64,000 nt of DNA from Pollutiaquabacter aromativorans (GTDB taxonomy: Bacteria; Bacteroidota; Bacteroidia; AKYH767-A; 2013-40CM-41-45), in NCBI GenBank assembly GCA_049177215.1, contig CP185379.1, forward strand, positions 930,001 to 994,000, in the 5' to 3' direction. This document shows positions 36,157 to 45,687 of the stretch, in pieces; within the stretch, counting starts at the first letter, position 1; every line of letters starts with the position of its first letter. The position numbers and the translations under genes were made by a program. Below the pieces are notes generated by a model. It was not told where the DNA came from. It made no database searches and saw only the letters and a program-made list of their open reading frames with translations.

Positions 36157-37638
36157 ATGTCACTGACCAAACTGACGACACTCGGCGCGCTGAAAGCGTC
36201 CGGATATCAATCCCGCAGTATCAAGGAAGAGCTGAGGGCGAATTTGTTGAAGAAACTGCAGTCAGGTGAAAAAGTGTTCGAAGGCATTCGCGCATTCGAT
36301 ACGACCGTCATACCGGATATCGAGCGAGCGATCCTTTCGCGCCACAACATCCTGTTACTCGGCTTGCGCGGCCAGGCCAAGACCCGGATGGCGCGCATGA
36401 TGACCCGGCTCCTGGATGAATGGATTCCCGTGGTCAAAGGGTCGGAGATCAACGACGATCCGTTTCATCCGATTTCCCGCTACGCGCGTGACCTGATCGC
36501 CGGTCAGGGTGACGATACCGTGATCGAGTGGATGCACCGCGATGAGCGTTACACCGAAAAACTGGCGACGCCCGATGTGTCGGTCGCTGATCTGGTGGGT
36601 GATGTCGATCCGATCAAAGCCGCCAACCTGAAGCTGCCTTATTCCGACGAACGGGTGATACACTTCGGACTTATTCCCCGGTCACATCGTTGCATCTTCG
36701 TCATCAACGAACTGCCCGATCTGCAAGCGCGCATCCAGGTGGCCTTGTTCAACATCCTCCAGGAGGGCGACATGCAGATCCGTGGATTCAAGTTGCGCCT
36801 GCCGCTCGATATCGAGTTCGTATTTACGGCCAATCCCGAGGACTATACGAACCGTGGTTCGATCGTCACCCCGCTGAAAGACCGCATCGAAAGCCAGATC
36901 CTGACGCACTATCCGAAAGACCTGGAGAGCGCGCGGGAGATCACCCGGCAAGAGGCGCATCCAAGCAGGGAGCAGGCGGAAGCCATCCGAATTCCGCCAC
37001 TCGCGGAAGACCTGTTGGAGCAGATCGCCTTCGAAGCCCGCAGCAGCGAGTACATTGATCCCAAGAGCGGGGTGTCGGCTCGTCTGACTATCTCGGCCAA
37101 GGAGAATCTTTACAGTACGGTGGAACGCAGGATCATCCTGAATAAGGAAACGACCGGCTGCGTGCGCATCGCGGATTTCCAGGGTGTCATTCCTTCCATC
37201 ACCGGAAAGATCGAACTCGTGTACGAAGGCGAGCAGGAGGGAACGCAGATCGTCGCACAGAACCTGGTAGGAAAGGCGGTTCGCACCTTGTTCGCCCGGT
37301 ATTTCCCGAGTCCGGAAAAGAGTAAGAAGAAGAAAGAGCCGAATCCCTATCAGCCCGTGTTGGACTGGTTCAGCAGCGGACATGAATTGGACCTCTTGCA
37401 CGACATTCCGGCTAAGCAGTACCAAAAGACCTTAAGCGGTGTGCCGGGACTGAAGGAGATCGTTCAGCAATTTCACCCGCAGGCCAAAGGTGATGAGCAA
37501 CTGCTTCTCATGGAATTCCTGTTGCACGGCCTCGCGGAATTCTCGCTGCTAAGTCGTGGTAATCTGCAGACGGGGACACGGTTCAAGGACCTGTTCAGTT
37601 CGGTCATGAACAGCGGCGCCGGTGATGAGCAAAGCTGA
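36157..37638 (+). CDS. MoxR/Mg-chelatase-type AAA+ ATPase
   Basis: 493 residues from ATG 36157 (a TTG at 36148 is possible). Walker A is GLRGQAKTRM (~74), a variant of GxxGxGKT with Gln-Ala in place of the usual residues. Walker B area is CIFVINELPDLQARIQ, with INE replacing the usual DE pattern, then FVFTANPEDYTNRGSIVTPLKDRI (sensor 1 region). The C-terminal ~150 residues are helical. It pairs with the VWA protein directly upstream. The family is often named 'magnesium chelatase' or 'sigma-54-interacting' in databases, but nothing here points to tetrapyrrole synthesis. It ends convergently with ispE. Confidence 0.88.
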   Translation: MSLTKLTTLGALKASGYQSRSIKEELRANLLKKLQSGEKVFEGIRAFDTTVIPDIERAILSRHNILLLGLRGQAKTRMARMMTRLLDEWIPVVKGSEINDDPFHPISRYARDLIAGQGDDTVIEWMHRDERYTEKLATPDVSVADLVGDVDPIKAANLKLPYSDERVIHFGLIPRSHRCIFVINELPDLQARIQVALFNILQEGDMQIRGFKLRLPLDIEFVFTANPEDYTNRGSIVTPLKDRIESQILTHYPKDLESAREITRQEAHPSREQAEAIRIPPLAEDLLEQIAFEARSSEYIDPKSGVSARLTISAKENLYSTVERRIILNKETTGCVRIADFQGVIPSITGKIELVYEGEQEGTQIVAQNLVGKAVRTLFARYFPSPEKSKKKKEPNPYQPVLDWFSSGHELDLLHDIPAKQYQKTLSGVPGLKEIVQQFHPQAKGDEQLLLMEFLLHGLAEFSLLSRGNLQTGTRFKDLFSSVMNSGAGDEQS

Positions 37639-37640
37639 GC

Positions 37641-38459
37641 TCAGAGTCGGCCTTGCCAGACCGTAGCGCTCCGGAAGTGCATGTGAACGTCGGTCGGCTG
37701 TTCAAAAATTCCGAAGACCGCGGAACCACTTCCACTCATGGAGGCATAAACAGCGCCGAGCTTGTAGAGTTGCTCCTTGATCTTGCGGATGGAAGGATGT
37801 TTGATGAAGATCGTTTCTTCGAAATCATTCACGAGTACCTCCCGCCACTGCGCCACCGGTTTCCTGACCAGTACCCGAAGTGATTCCCGGTCCGCCTTGG
37901 GCGTAATGCCGCTATAAGCCTCGGCTGTGCTCACATGTGCGCGCGGTTTTACGATCACCAGTTGATAGCCTTTGAGGTCCACTTTCGCCGATTCAAAAAC
38001 ATCGCCTCGACCGGTGGCACGAACCGCTTTGTTCTGGATGAAGAAGGGACAATCGCTTCCGAGCCGGGCCGCATAGTTTTCGAGGCGGGCTACCGGGATC
38101 TTCAGGCGGAACAGGTCGTTGATCAGACGTAAGGCGAAGGCTGCGTCGGCTGATCCGCCACCGAGTCCCGCGCCGATGGGCAGGTTCTTGTGGAGGTGCA
38201 TGCGAATCGGCGGCAGGGGGAAATCGGCGGCCAGCAATTGATACGCGCGAACGCACAGATTCTTGTCGCGCGGTCCATAGATGCGAATGCCGCTGTTGCG
38301 GAAATCGATGTCGGATTCATTTCCTTCGTCGCGTACGATCTCCAGGATATCCGTCCAGGGAACAGGATAAAAGACCGTATCCAGTTCGTGGAAACCATCT
38401 TCACGACGGGAAAGGACGTGCAAGCCCAGGTTGATCTTGCAATTCGGAAAGCTGATCAC
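37641..38459 (-). CDS. ispE: 4-diphosphocytidyl-2-C-methyl-D-erythritol kinase
   Basis: 272 residues, GHMP kinase fold. It phosphorylates CDP-ME in the non-mevalonate isoprenoid pathway. Motifs: N-terminal FPNCKINLGLHVLSRREDGFHE (substrate Lys/Asn), ATP loop PIGAGLGGGSADAAFALRLIN (~94-114, usual P-x-x-x-G-L-G-G-G-S-S with Ala for the second Ser), C-terminal YASMSGSGSAVFGIF. Length fits the family. The stop lies 2 bases from that of the ATPase gene (palindrome TGAGCTCA). Confidence 0.95.
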   Translation of the reverse strand: MISFPNCKINLGLHVLSRREDGFHELDTVFYPVPWTDILEIVRDEGNESDIDFRNSGIRIYGPRDKNLCVRAYQLLAADFPLPPIRMHLHKNLPIGAGLGGGSADAAFALRLINDLFRLKIPVARLENYAARLGSDCPFFIQNKAVRATGRGDVFESAKVDLKGYQLVIVKPRAHVSTAEAYSGITPKADRESLRVLVRKPVAQWREVLVNDFEETIFIKHPSIRKIKEQLYKLGAVYASMSGSGSAVFGIFEQPTDVHMHFRSATVWQGRL

Positions 38460-38522
38460 GGGGCGATGCGAAACGCCGGAAAGGAGCAGCGGGTATGGTG
38501 TACCGGTTGCGCCATCCTGCCA

Positions 38523-39479
38523 TTATTGTTCTGCTACCACGCCCATCGAACAGAATTTTTCAATCCGTTCGTGGACCAGGGTCGCGCGATCCTTGGTGAG
38601 TAAGTCGGCCAGGTGCTTCTTGATTTCAGCTTTGACAATCCGGTACATCTGTTCGGGTTGGGTATGTGCCGCACCGATCGGTTCCCGGATGATGCCGTCG
38701 ATCAGTTTGTTCTTCAGCATATCCTCCGCGGTGAGTTTCAGGACCTCCGCGGCTTTTTCCTTGTAGTCCCAGCTTCTCCAGAGAATAGAGGAACAGGATT
38801 CCGGTGAGATGACCGAGTACCAGGTGTTCTCCAGCATCAGGACGCGGTCGCCGATGCCGATGCCGAGCGCGCCACCGGAAGCTCCCTCGCCGATGATGAT
38901 GCAAATGACCGGTACCTTGAGTTTGGCCATCTCAAACAGGTTGCGGGCAATGGCTTCGCCCTGGCCGCGTTCTTCGGCTTCCAGACCGGGATATGCTCCC
39001 GGCGTATCAATGAAAGTAACGACCGGCTTGTTGAACTTTTCAGCCAGCTTCATGAGTCGAAGCGCTTTCCGGTATCCTTCCGGGTTGGCCATGCCGAAGT
39101 TTCGGTATTGCCGTTGCTTGGTGGTGGCACCCTTCTGTTGTCCGATGAACATGACGGTCTGTCCGTCAATCGAACCGAAGCCGCCCACGATGGCCTTATC
39201 GTCCCGCACGGTACGATCGCCGAATTGTTCGATGAAATTCTTTTCGGTAATCGACTCGATGTAGGCGAGGGTGTAGGGGCGGTCGGGGTGACGGGACAAC
39301 TGAACACGTTGCCAGGGTGTGATCTTGCTATAGATGACCTTGCGGGTTTCCTCCAGTTTCAATTCCAACTGGCGTACGGCTACGCTGACATCCACCTTGC
39401 TTTTTTCACCGATCTGCTTCTGCTTGTCGATCTGGTCCAGGAGGTCCGAGATCGGTTTTTCAAAGTCGAGGAAGTTCAT
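38523..39479 (-). CDS. accA: Acetyl-CoA carboxylase carboxyltransferase subunit alpha
   Basis: 318 residues. Crotonase-like carboxyltransferase that, with AccD, moves the carboxyl group from biotin to acetyl-CoA in the first step of fatty acid synthesis. Signatures: YIESITEKNFIEQFGDRTVRDDKAIVGGF, VTFIDTPGAYPGLEAEERGQ, GEGASGGALGIGIGDRVLMLENTWYSVISPE and CSSILWRSWDYKEKAAEVLK. Full length for the family. Single gene, 63 bases upstream of ispE on the same strand. Confidence 0.97.
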   Translation of the reverse strand: MNFLDFEKPISDLLDQIDKQKQIGEKSKVDVSVAVRQLELKLEETRKVIYSKITPWQRVQLSRHPDRPYTLAYIESITEKNFIEQFGDRTVRDDKAIVGGFGSIDGQTVMFIGQQKGATTKQRQYRNFGMANPEGYRKALRLMKLAEKFNKPVVTFIDTPGAYPGLEAEERGQGEAIARNLFEMAKLKVPVICIIIGEGASGGALGIGIGDRVLMLENTWYSVISPESCSSILWRSWDYKEKAAEVLKLTAEDMLKNKLIDGIIREPIGAAHTQPEQMYRIVKAEIKKHLADLLTKDRATLVHERIEKFCSMGVVAEQ

Positions 39480-39552
39480 AATAAGCTTTTAATCAACGAC
39501 TTGCAATTCAGTTCGCTTGTCATTGCACTACGAATATACAAAGCGCCGGATT

Positions 39553-40866
39553 TCAGCGGTTGTACCAGTTGATCACGTTTTTCACGGGCTCGGTGCTGGT
39601 GATCGTTCCGGTCACGGAAAGGTCGATGTCGGAAAGAAGTTTCACCTCCAGCGAATCGATCAGGTAGATCAACTGGCTATCACTATCCCGGACCATGCGA
39701 TCACCGGAAAGGGAGGATTCCTGTTGAAGGGTAAGCGCAGTAGGATCGAAGCGATAGATGCCCTGGTTGGTGAGCAATCGGGCGTCGGCACCGAGCGGGC
39801 CCGGCACCACTTCCAGTAATTGTAAACCGGGGTTGGCGATCAGTTCATTCGCGACATTCGTCGTAAAGTAATAGCGCGCGACGCTAAGGGCGCCATCGGT
39901 GCGTGTTCCAAAGAGATAGATATCGTTGTTTACACCCGGCAACATGCCGGTGACCCGCATATCCAGTGTGCATTCGGATCGGGATGCACCGGACGGGTAA
40001 TTGATCACAAACAGTTTTTCCGTGGCGGGTAAGTCCAGGTGCGCATAGGCGTAGATGTAATTCCCCGCGCGCAGCATGTTCCTATAATCATAGTCCAACG
40101 GTTGGGAAGCGGAGCGGAATGTCTCGTTCCCGTTGCTGTCGTATCCCCGCAAGGTGGATTGATAGAAGGATAGGAAGTGCGTACCGTCCTGAAAGTCCGC
40201 AAAGGAGAAGGAGGGGACCGGAGCTGCCTGTTCGCCGTTGATCGTGCGGAGTACGGTGCCGTCGGAGATTTTAAAAAAAGTCGAGGAAACGGTACGACGG
40301 GCGATGAGAAACGTGCCGGTTGCATTTTGTAAGGTGCTGCCAACGTAGTCGCCCGACATTTCCCGGAAAAGCGAAAGATTGAGCGACGCGTCAGCCATCC
40401 AAAGCCGGGTCCGGCTGCTGTCGGGGCGGGTCAGCAATAGCGTGCCGAGTTTCCGTTTGGGGACCGCAACCAGGTTGATGGGCACACTGGAACTCCCCGA
40501 ATTGTCGGAAGTGCTCACCTTGACTTCCAACCTGTACGTCCCGCTGCTCAGCAACGTATCGGTTATCCGGTAATTGAATTCGAGGGCGTTCCGGGTATTG
40601 ATGACATAATTGTAATTCGGCGGAACAACCAGGGCGCCGGAGGATTCGTCTTTGAGAAACAAGTAGACCGAGGCTGGCCCGTCATCCGGCACTTTTGCGG
40701 TGACGATGATGCGGATCGTGTCTTCCAATACGCGAAAGGAAGTGCCGGCGGACGGACTCAGTATATTGACGGGTATCGGCGCTTCGTCATCATCGTCTTT
40801 CTTACAGCCAAGGCTGAACGAAAGAAATCCAAGAATTAAAGCACCGATTATCCTGACTCTACTCAT
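39553..40866 (-). CDS. Lipoprotein with Ig-like and beta-propeller-like regions
   Basis: 437 residues from ATG 40864-40866 (MSRVRIIGALILGFLSFSLGC). Lipobox FSLGC puts the acylated Cys at 21, followed by the acidic KKDDDDE stretch often seen in surface-exported lipoproteins of Bacteroidota. Residues ~35-125 look like an Ig/BACON-like domain (VNILSPSAGTSFRVLEDTIRIIV). Residues ~130-437 have repeated beta segments suggestive of a propeller (FADFQDGTHFLSFY; GNYIYAYAHLD; NNDIYLFGTRTDGAL). No enzyme motif. Function unknown. Confidence 0.82.
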   Translation of the reverse strand: MSRVRIIGALILGFLSFSLGCKKDDDDEAPIPVNILSPSAGTSFRVLEDTIRIIVTAKVPDDGPASVYLFLKDESSGALVVPPNYNYVINTRNALEFNYRITDTLLSSGTYRLEVKVSTSDNSGSSSVPINLVAVPKRKLGTLLLTRPDSSRTRLWMADASLNLSLFREMSGDYVGSTLQNATGTFLIARRTVSSTFFKISDGTVLRTINGEQAAPVPSFSFADFQDGTHFLSFYQSTLRGYDSNGNETFRSASQPLDYDYRNMLRAGNYIYAYAHLDLPATEKLFVINYPSGASRSECTLDMRVTGMLPGVNNDIYLFGTRTDGALSVARYYFTTNVANELIANPGLQLLEVVPGPLGADARLLTNQGIYRFDPTALTLQQESSLSGDRMVRDSDSQLIYLIDSLEVKLLSDIDLSVTGTITSTEPVKNVINWYNR

Positions 40867-41003
40867 TGAATTGATTGTCTGTAAACTGTGTGTGGTCAAA
40901 GGTAGGAAAGTTATAAACAGACTTGCCCTCCCGATGCTGATTCATTAGCTTCGTCCCCCTTTTGAAAAAGCGCTACCGATAACGGAAGCGGAATCCGAAA
41001 GCT

Positions 41004-41011
41004 TATCTTTG
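41004..41011 (+). promoter_or_regulatory. -7 box upstream of dnaB
   Basis: TATCTTTG (TAnnTTTG) ends 8 bases before the dnaB ATG. No good TTG at the -33 spacing, so only the -7 element is called; the leader would be very short. Confidence 0.5.
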
Positions 41012-41019
41012 ATAGGACC

Positions 41020-42567
41020 ATGATCGAGCCGGGAGAACCCACCCAAAGCGGCGATACGACGATTCGTCGGCGTACCGGAAGCAAGACTTCCGCGGTTACG
41101 GCTTTGCAGGCACAGCAATTCGGAAAACTCCCGCCGCAGGCGGTTGAGTTGGAGGAAGCGGTGCTGGGAGCGCTCATGTTGGAGAAGGACGCGTTGACCT
41201 CGGTCATCGACATTCTTCATCCGGATTCCTTCTACAAGGACAGCCACAAACTGATCTTCCAGGCGATCCGACGTTTGTTTGAACGTTCGGAGCCGATCGA
41301 TATCCTGACGGTCAGCAACGAATTGAAGCGAAGCGGCGAACTGGACCTGGTTGGCGGCCCGTACGTCATCACACAACTGACCAACCGTGTCGCTTCCGCA
41401 GCCAACATCGAATACCATGCGCGGATCATCCTGCAGAAGCACATTCAGCGTGAACTGATCCGCATTTCTTCCGAGACCATCCGGGATGCCTACGAGGATA
41501 CCACGGACGTATTCCACTTGCTGGATCGTGCGGAAAAGAACCTGTTCGACATCGCCCAGGGCAACATCCGCCGGAATTTCCAGGAAATGAGCGCCATGGT
41601 CAGTGAGGCAACTCGTCTGATCGAAGCTGCTAAAAAGCACGGTACGGGTATCACCGGCGTCGAGAGCGGCTTTACCGATCTGGACCGACTGACATCCGGC
41701 TGGCAGAAATCCGATCTGATCATCCTGGCGGCCCGCCCGGCCATGGGTAAGACGGCTTTCGTCTTGTCTCTTGCACGCAACGCGGCCATCCAGTTCAACA
41801 AACCGATCGCCGTCTTCTCGCTGGAAATGTCGTCCATCCAGTTGGTCCAGCGGATGATCTCTTCCGAGACCGGTATTCCGTCGGATAAACTCCGAAAGGG
41901 TACCCTGGACGAAACGGAGTGGCAAAAGCTCGTATCGATGACCGGCCGGCTGTCCGAATCACCGATCTTCATTGACGATACGCCCGCGCTTTCGGTCTTC
42001 GATCTTCGTTCGAAATGTCGTCGTCTCAAAGCGATGCACGATGTGCAGATGATCATCATCGATTACCTGCAGTTGATGCGTGCCGATGTGGAGAACAAAG
42101 GCGGCAACCGGGAACAGGAGATCAGCACCATTTCGCGTTCACTCAAGGCGATCGCAAAAGAACTCAACGTACCGATCATCGCGCTCTCGCAGTTGAGTCG
42201 TGCGGTGGAGACCCGCGGAGGGTCGAAGCGCCCGCAGCTCAGCGACCTGCGCGAATCGGGCGCTATCGAACAGGACGCCGATATGGTCATGTTCATCTAT
42301 CGTCCGGAGTACTACGGCTTGACGCACGACGAAGACAACAACCCGACGACGGGGGTGGCGGAGATCATCGTCGCCAAGCACCGAAACGGCGCGACCGATA
42401 CCGTGAAGCTGCGCTTTGTGGACCGGTTGGCCAAGTTCACCGATCTCGATCAACGCGATTTCGGCGACAGCAGTCCCGCGCCGAGTGGAAGCGTGGTGGA
42501 TTACCAGAGCAACCGGATCATCGTGGGGTCACGGATGAACGATATGCCGGAAGAGCCGCCCTTCTGA
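41020..42567 (+). CDS. dnaB: Replicative DNA helicase DnaB
   Basis: 515 residues. N-terminal DnaB domain ~30-135 (LPPQAVELEEAVLGALMLE; HPDSFYKDSHKLIFQAI). RecA-like domain from ~195: LDRLTSGWQKSDLIILAARPxMGKT-type Walker A (AMGKTAF, ~243), FSLEMSSIQLVQRMISSE, Walker B area MIIIDYLQLM, IIALSQLSRAVETR, DLRESGAIEQDADMVMFIYR, and KHRNGATDTVKLRF (arginine-finger region). No intein. The extra ~25 polar N-terminal residues are usual in Bacteroidota. It unwinds DNA at the replication fork as a hexamer. Confidence 0.97.
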   Translation: MIEPGEPTQSGDTTIRRRTGSKTSAVTALQAQQFGKLPPQAVELEEAVLGALMLEKDALTSVIDILHPDSFYKDSHKLIFQAIRRLFERSEPIDILTVSNELKRSGELDLVGGPYVITQLTNRVASAANIEYHARIILQKHIQRELIRISSETIRDAYEDTTDVFHLLDRAEKNLFDIAQGNIRRNFQEMSAMVSEATRLIEAAKKHGTGITGVESGFTDLDRLTSGWQKSDLIILAARPAMGKTAFVLSLARNAAIQFNKPIAVFSLEMSSIQLVQRMISSETGIPSDKLRKGTLDETEWQKLVSMTGRLSESPIFIDDTPALSVFDLRSKCRRLKAMHDVQMIIIDYLQLMRADVENKGGNREQEISTISRSLKAIAKELNVPIIALSQLSRAVETRGGSKRPQLSDLRESGAIEQDADMVMFIYRPEYYGLTHDEDNNPTTGVAEIIVAKHRNGATDTVKLRFVDRLAKFTDLDQRDFGDSSPAPSGSVVDYQSNRIIVGSRMNDMPEEPPF

Positions 42568-42624
42568 TAAATTCTGATTGTTTACCGGACGTCACCCGAA
42601 CGCCTCTTTTGGCGTGAGGATAAT

Positions 42625-44421
42625 TCAATTCAGGTGCTCTTCCAGCAACTGACTTTCGTAGAGGTCGTAATAGGCTCCGCGTTTTTTCAGCAGGCTTTCG
42701 TGCGTCCCTTCTTCCAGGATCTTACCGTTGTCCAGGACCAGGATGTGATCGGCATTCCTTACCGTGCTTACGCGATGGGAGATGAACAGGGTGGTCCGGT
42801 CTTTCATCACATCGCGCAGGTTGCGGAGGATCCTTTCTTCCGTTTGGGTATCGACCGCGCTGAGGCAATCGTCGAATACGAGGATCTTGGGTTCACGAAT
42901 GATCGCACGGGCGATGGAGACCCGTTGCTTTTGACCGCCTGACAAGGTGATGCCGCGTTCGCCGAGCATGGTTTCGAACCGGTCGGGAAACTCCAGGATG
43001 TTTTCTTCCACGGCAGCGTTGCGTGCGGCGGTTTCCACACGACGACGTGTTTCGACCGGATCTTCGTTTCCTTCCAATCCGAACGAGATGTTGTTGGCAA
43101 TCGTGTCGCTGAAAAGAAACACGTCTTGCGGCACGTAGCCGATCTGCCGGCGTAGTGCGTCCAACGGCCATGCGCGCAGGTCGGTATCGTCGATCAGGAT
43201 GCTCCCCTTCGAAGGATCGTAGAGTCGAGCAAGCAGGTTGGCAATGGTGGACTTACCGCTACCGGTCTTGCCGAGAATAGCCAGCGATCGACCGGGCGCT
43301 ACGGTGAAACTCACGTCTTGCAAAGCCTGGACGCCGGAATCCGGATAGACGAACGAAACGTTTCTGAACGTGATCGCGCCTTTCATTTCGCGTGGTTCCG
43401 TAACCGTACTCACGATCTCCGGTTTTTGCAACATGAATTCGTTGAGTCGGGTCTGTGAAGCCGCAGCGCGTTGCACCAGCGAGGTCACCCATCCCAGTGA
43501 AGCCACCGGCCAGGTCAGCATGTTGACGTAGATGATGAATTCGGCAATGTTTCCGGTTGTCGCCCTTCCGGCGATCACCTCGCGACCACCGACGTAAATG
43601 ACCAATAGCGTGCTCAAGCCCACCAGCAAGAGCATGAGTGGAAAAAACATCGCATTCACCCGCACGAGGTGCATGTTGTGCCGCAGGTATGCGTCACTTT
43701 CGTTACGAAAGGTCTCGACGGATGATTTTTCCCGTACGAATGATTTGAGTACCCGAATTCCACTGAACGCTTCCTGCACGAACGTACTCAGCCTGCTTTG
43801 TTGTGTCTGTACCTCTTCGCTGCGGCGGTTCATGATGTCGCTGACGAAGTAGATGCTCAGCGAAAGCAGCGGGAGGGGAGCCACGACATAGAGGGTCAGC
43901 GTATGATTCACGTGCCACATACTGATGATCACGAGCACGAACATGACAATGAGGTTGATCGCGTACATGACCGCAGGTCCGACATACATACGCACCCGGC
44001 TGACATCTTCGCTGATCCGGTTCATCAGGTCACCGGTATTGTTGCGGCGATAGAAGGAGAGCGAGAGCCGTTGATAGTGGTCGAACACTTCGTTCTTCAG
44101 GTCGTACTCAATGTGCCTGGACATGACAATGATGGTCTGGCGCATCAGGAACATGAGGGCGCCCCGGAGCAGCGCCACGCCCAGGATCAGCAGAAAGAAC
44201 CGGAAGACCTGACCGGTAACCGTATCCAATACCGCGCTTCTTCCGCTGGCATCCAGGGATTCCACCTGATGAAGCGCTCCCGTCACCTCATCCAGGGTCT
44301 TTCGCACCACCTGGGCAGGGTAGATTGCCCCGAAATTTTGCAGAATAACGAATACGATTCCTGCCAGGAGGAACTTCCGGTACTTCCAGAAGTACTTGTT
44401 CAGATAGCTTAATGACAACAT
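42625..44421 (-). CDS. ABC exporter, fused permease-ATPase (MsbA-like)
   Basis: 598 residues. Six-helix ABC membrane domain ~15-320. Nucleotide-binding domain ~340-590: Walker A LGKTGSGKSTIANLLARLY, Q-loop GYVPQDVFLFS, signature LSGGQKQRVSIARA, Walker B ILVFDDCLSAVD (Cys in place of the usual catalytic Glu after DD: the text reads FDDCLSAVDT), H-loop LFISHRVST. A half-transporter that should dimerise. The Cys at the Walker B glutamate position is notable, since the general base is normally Glu; some heterodimer exporters have such degenerate sites. Substrate unknown. Confidence 0.93.
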   Translation of the reverse strand: MLSLSYLNKYFWKYRKFLLAGIVFVILQNFGAIYPAQVVRKTLDEVTGALHQVESLDASGRSAVLDTVTGQVFRFFLLILGVALLRGALMFLMRQTIIVMSRHIEYDLKNEVFDHYQRLSLSFYRRNNTGDLMNRISEDVSRVRMYVGPAVMYAINLIVMFVLVIISMWHVNHTLTLYVVAPLPLLSLSIYFVSDIMNRRSEEVQTQQSRLSTFVQEAFSGIRVLKSFVREKSSVETFRNESDAYLRHNMHLVRVNAMFFPLMLLLVGLSTLLVIYVGGREVIAGRATTGNIAEFIIYVNMLTWPVASLGWVTSLVQRAAASQTRLNEFMLQKPEIVSTVTEPREMKGAITFRNVSFVYPDSGVQALQDVSFTVAPGRSLAILGKTGSGKSTIANLLARLYDPSKGSILIDDTDLRAWPLDALRRQIGYVPQDVFLFSDTIANNISFGLEGNEDPVETRRRVETAARNAAVEENILEFPDRFETMLGERGITLSGGQKQRVSIARAIIREPKILVFDDCLSAVDTQTEERILRNLRDVMKDRTTLFISHRVSTVRNADHILVLDNGKILEEGTHESLLKKRGAYYDLYESQLLEEHLN

Positions 44422-44442
44422 TATCAGGCAGAAAGGTGTGTC

Positions 44443-44473
44443 TTGGCGGCCTAAAAAAATAACCCTAACTTTG
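44443..44473 (+). promoter_or_regulatory. Bacteroidota-type promoter of the dehydrogenase gene
   Basis: TTG at 44443-44445 and TAACTTTG at 44466-44473, 20 bases apart. The ATG lies 53 bases downstream at 44526. Confidence 0.65.
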
Positions 44474-44525
44474 CGGCGCCGTTTTTCTCGTACGGCTGGA
44501 CAAAGTTAATTAAGAACGTTTCCCG

Positions 44526-45626
44526 ATGCTTGATGTGAAAGAGGTAAAAGGCACCCAAACGGGTTCTGGTTTGATTTTCGGTCATCCATCCTTTGCCGAC
44601 CACGAACAAGTCGTTTTTTGCTACGACAAAAACACCGGACTCAAGGCGATCATCGCCATCCACGATACGACCCTCGGACCTGCCCTTGGCGGAACCCGGA
44701 TGTGGAACTATCAGTCGGAGGCAGAAGCGCTTAACGATGTGCTGCGCCTGTCGCGCGGCATGACCTACAAGGCTGCAATCAGTGGTTTAGGTCTCGGTGG
44801 CGGAAAGGCTGTGATCTTTGGTGACAGCAAGACCCAGAAAACGCCGGAACTGTTCCGCAGATACGGGGAGTTCATTGAGACCCTTTCCGGTAAATACATC
44901 ACCGCGGAAGACGTCGGCACCAGCACCTCGGATATGGTGTTCATCCACGAGCGTACCAAGCACGTGACCGGACTTCCGGAGAATCTTGGTGGTGGCGGTG
45001 ACCCTTCGCCCGTAACCGCATTTGGCGTTTACATGGGCATGAAAGCTTCCGCCAAGCAGCAGTTCGGATCCGAGCAACTGAACGGTAAGCGCGTAATGGT
45101 ACAGGGTGTCGGACACGTGGGACAGAACCTCGTGCGACTGCTGACCGAAGAGGGCGCCATCGTTACCGTGAGCGATATCAACCAGGAGAACCTCAACGCC
45201 GTAGCCAAGCAATATGGCGCTTCGATCGTCGCGCCGGATAAGGTGTACGAGCAGGCTGTCGATATCTATGCTCCCTGCGCGCTCGGCGCCACCCTGAATA
45301 CCGAAAACATCGGACGATTGAAGTGTGCCGTAGTAGCCGGTGCGGCCAATAACCAGTTGGCCGACGAGAACGAACATGGCCGGATGCTGTTGGAGAAGGG
45401 TATCCTGTATGCCCCCGACTTCCTCATCAATGCCGGGGGACTGATCAACGTCTATTCGGAATTGAAGGGTTACAACCGTGAACAAGCCATGGAGCATACC
45501 CGTAAGATCTACGATACCACGTTGGAGATCTTTGCCAAGGCGGAGGCGGAAAGCCTCACCACCATCCAGGCCGCGAAGGCGATTGTCGAGGAGCGCCTGG
45601 CTTCCGCCCGCCAGGTTAAAGCCTGA
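44526..45626 (+). CDS. Glu/Leu/Phe/Val dehydrogenase (leucine dehydrogenase type)
   Basis: 366 residues. Catalytic Lys in LGLGGGKAVIFGD (~88); substrate region GPALGGTRMWNY and DVGTSTSDM; NAD-binding Rossmann motif VQGVGHVGQNLVRLL (~195), then IYAPCALGATLNTENI and AGAANNQLADE. Length and GTSTSDM favour the leucine/valine dehydrogenase branch over glutamate dehydrogenase. It reversibly deaminates branched-chain amino acids to 2-oxo acids with NAD. It stands directly upstream of the nusB run but has its own promoter. Confidence 0.92.
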   Translation: MLDVKEVKGTQTGSGLIFGHPSFADHEQVVFCYDKNTGLKAIIAIHDTTLGPALGGTRMWNYQSEAEALNDVLRLSRGMTYKAAISGLGLGGGKAVIFGDSKTQKTPELFRRYGEFIETLSGKYITAEDVGTSTSDMVFIHERTKHVTGLPENLGGGGDPSPVTAFGVYMGMKASAKQQFGSEQLNGKRVMVQGVGHVGQNLVRLLTEEGAIVTVSDINQENLNAVAKQYGASIVAPDKVYEQAVDIYAPCALGATLNTENIGRLKCAVVAGAANNQLADENEHGRMLLEKGILYAPDFLINAGGLINVYSELKGYNREQAMEHTRKIYDTTLEIFAKAEAESLTTIQAAKAIVEERLASARQVKA

Positions 45627-45687
45627 TCCCAGTAGTTACCGAGTGCCTTTGCGGATGCAGGTCCGCCAGAACGTTCTTTATCGATCC

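Noticed and set aside
42598..42616. Possible terminator between dnaB and the ABC exporter (ACGCC..GGCGT)
   Set aside because: The stem is only five base pairs and has no T-run on either side.
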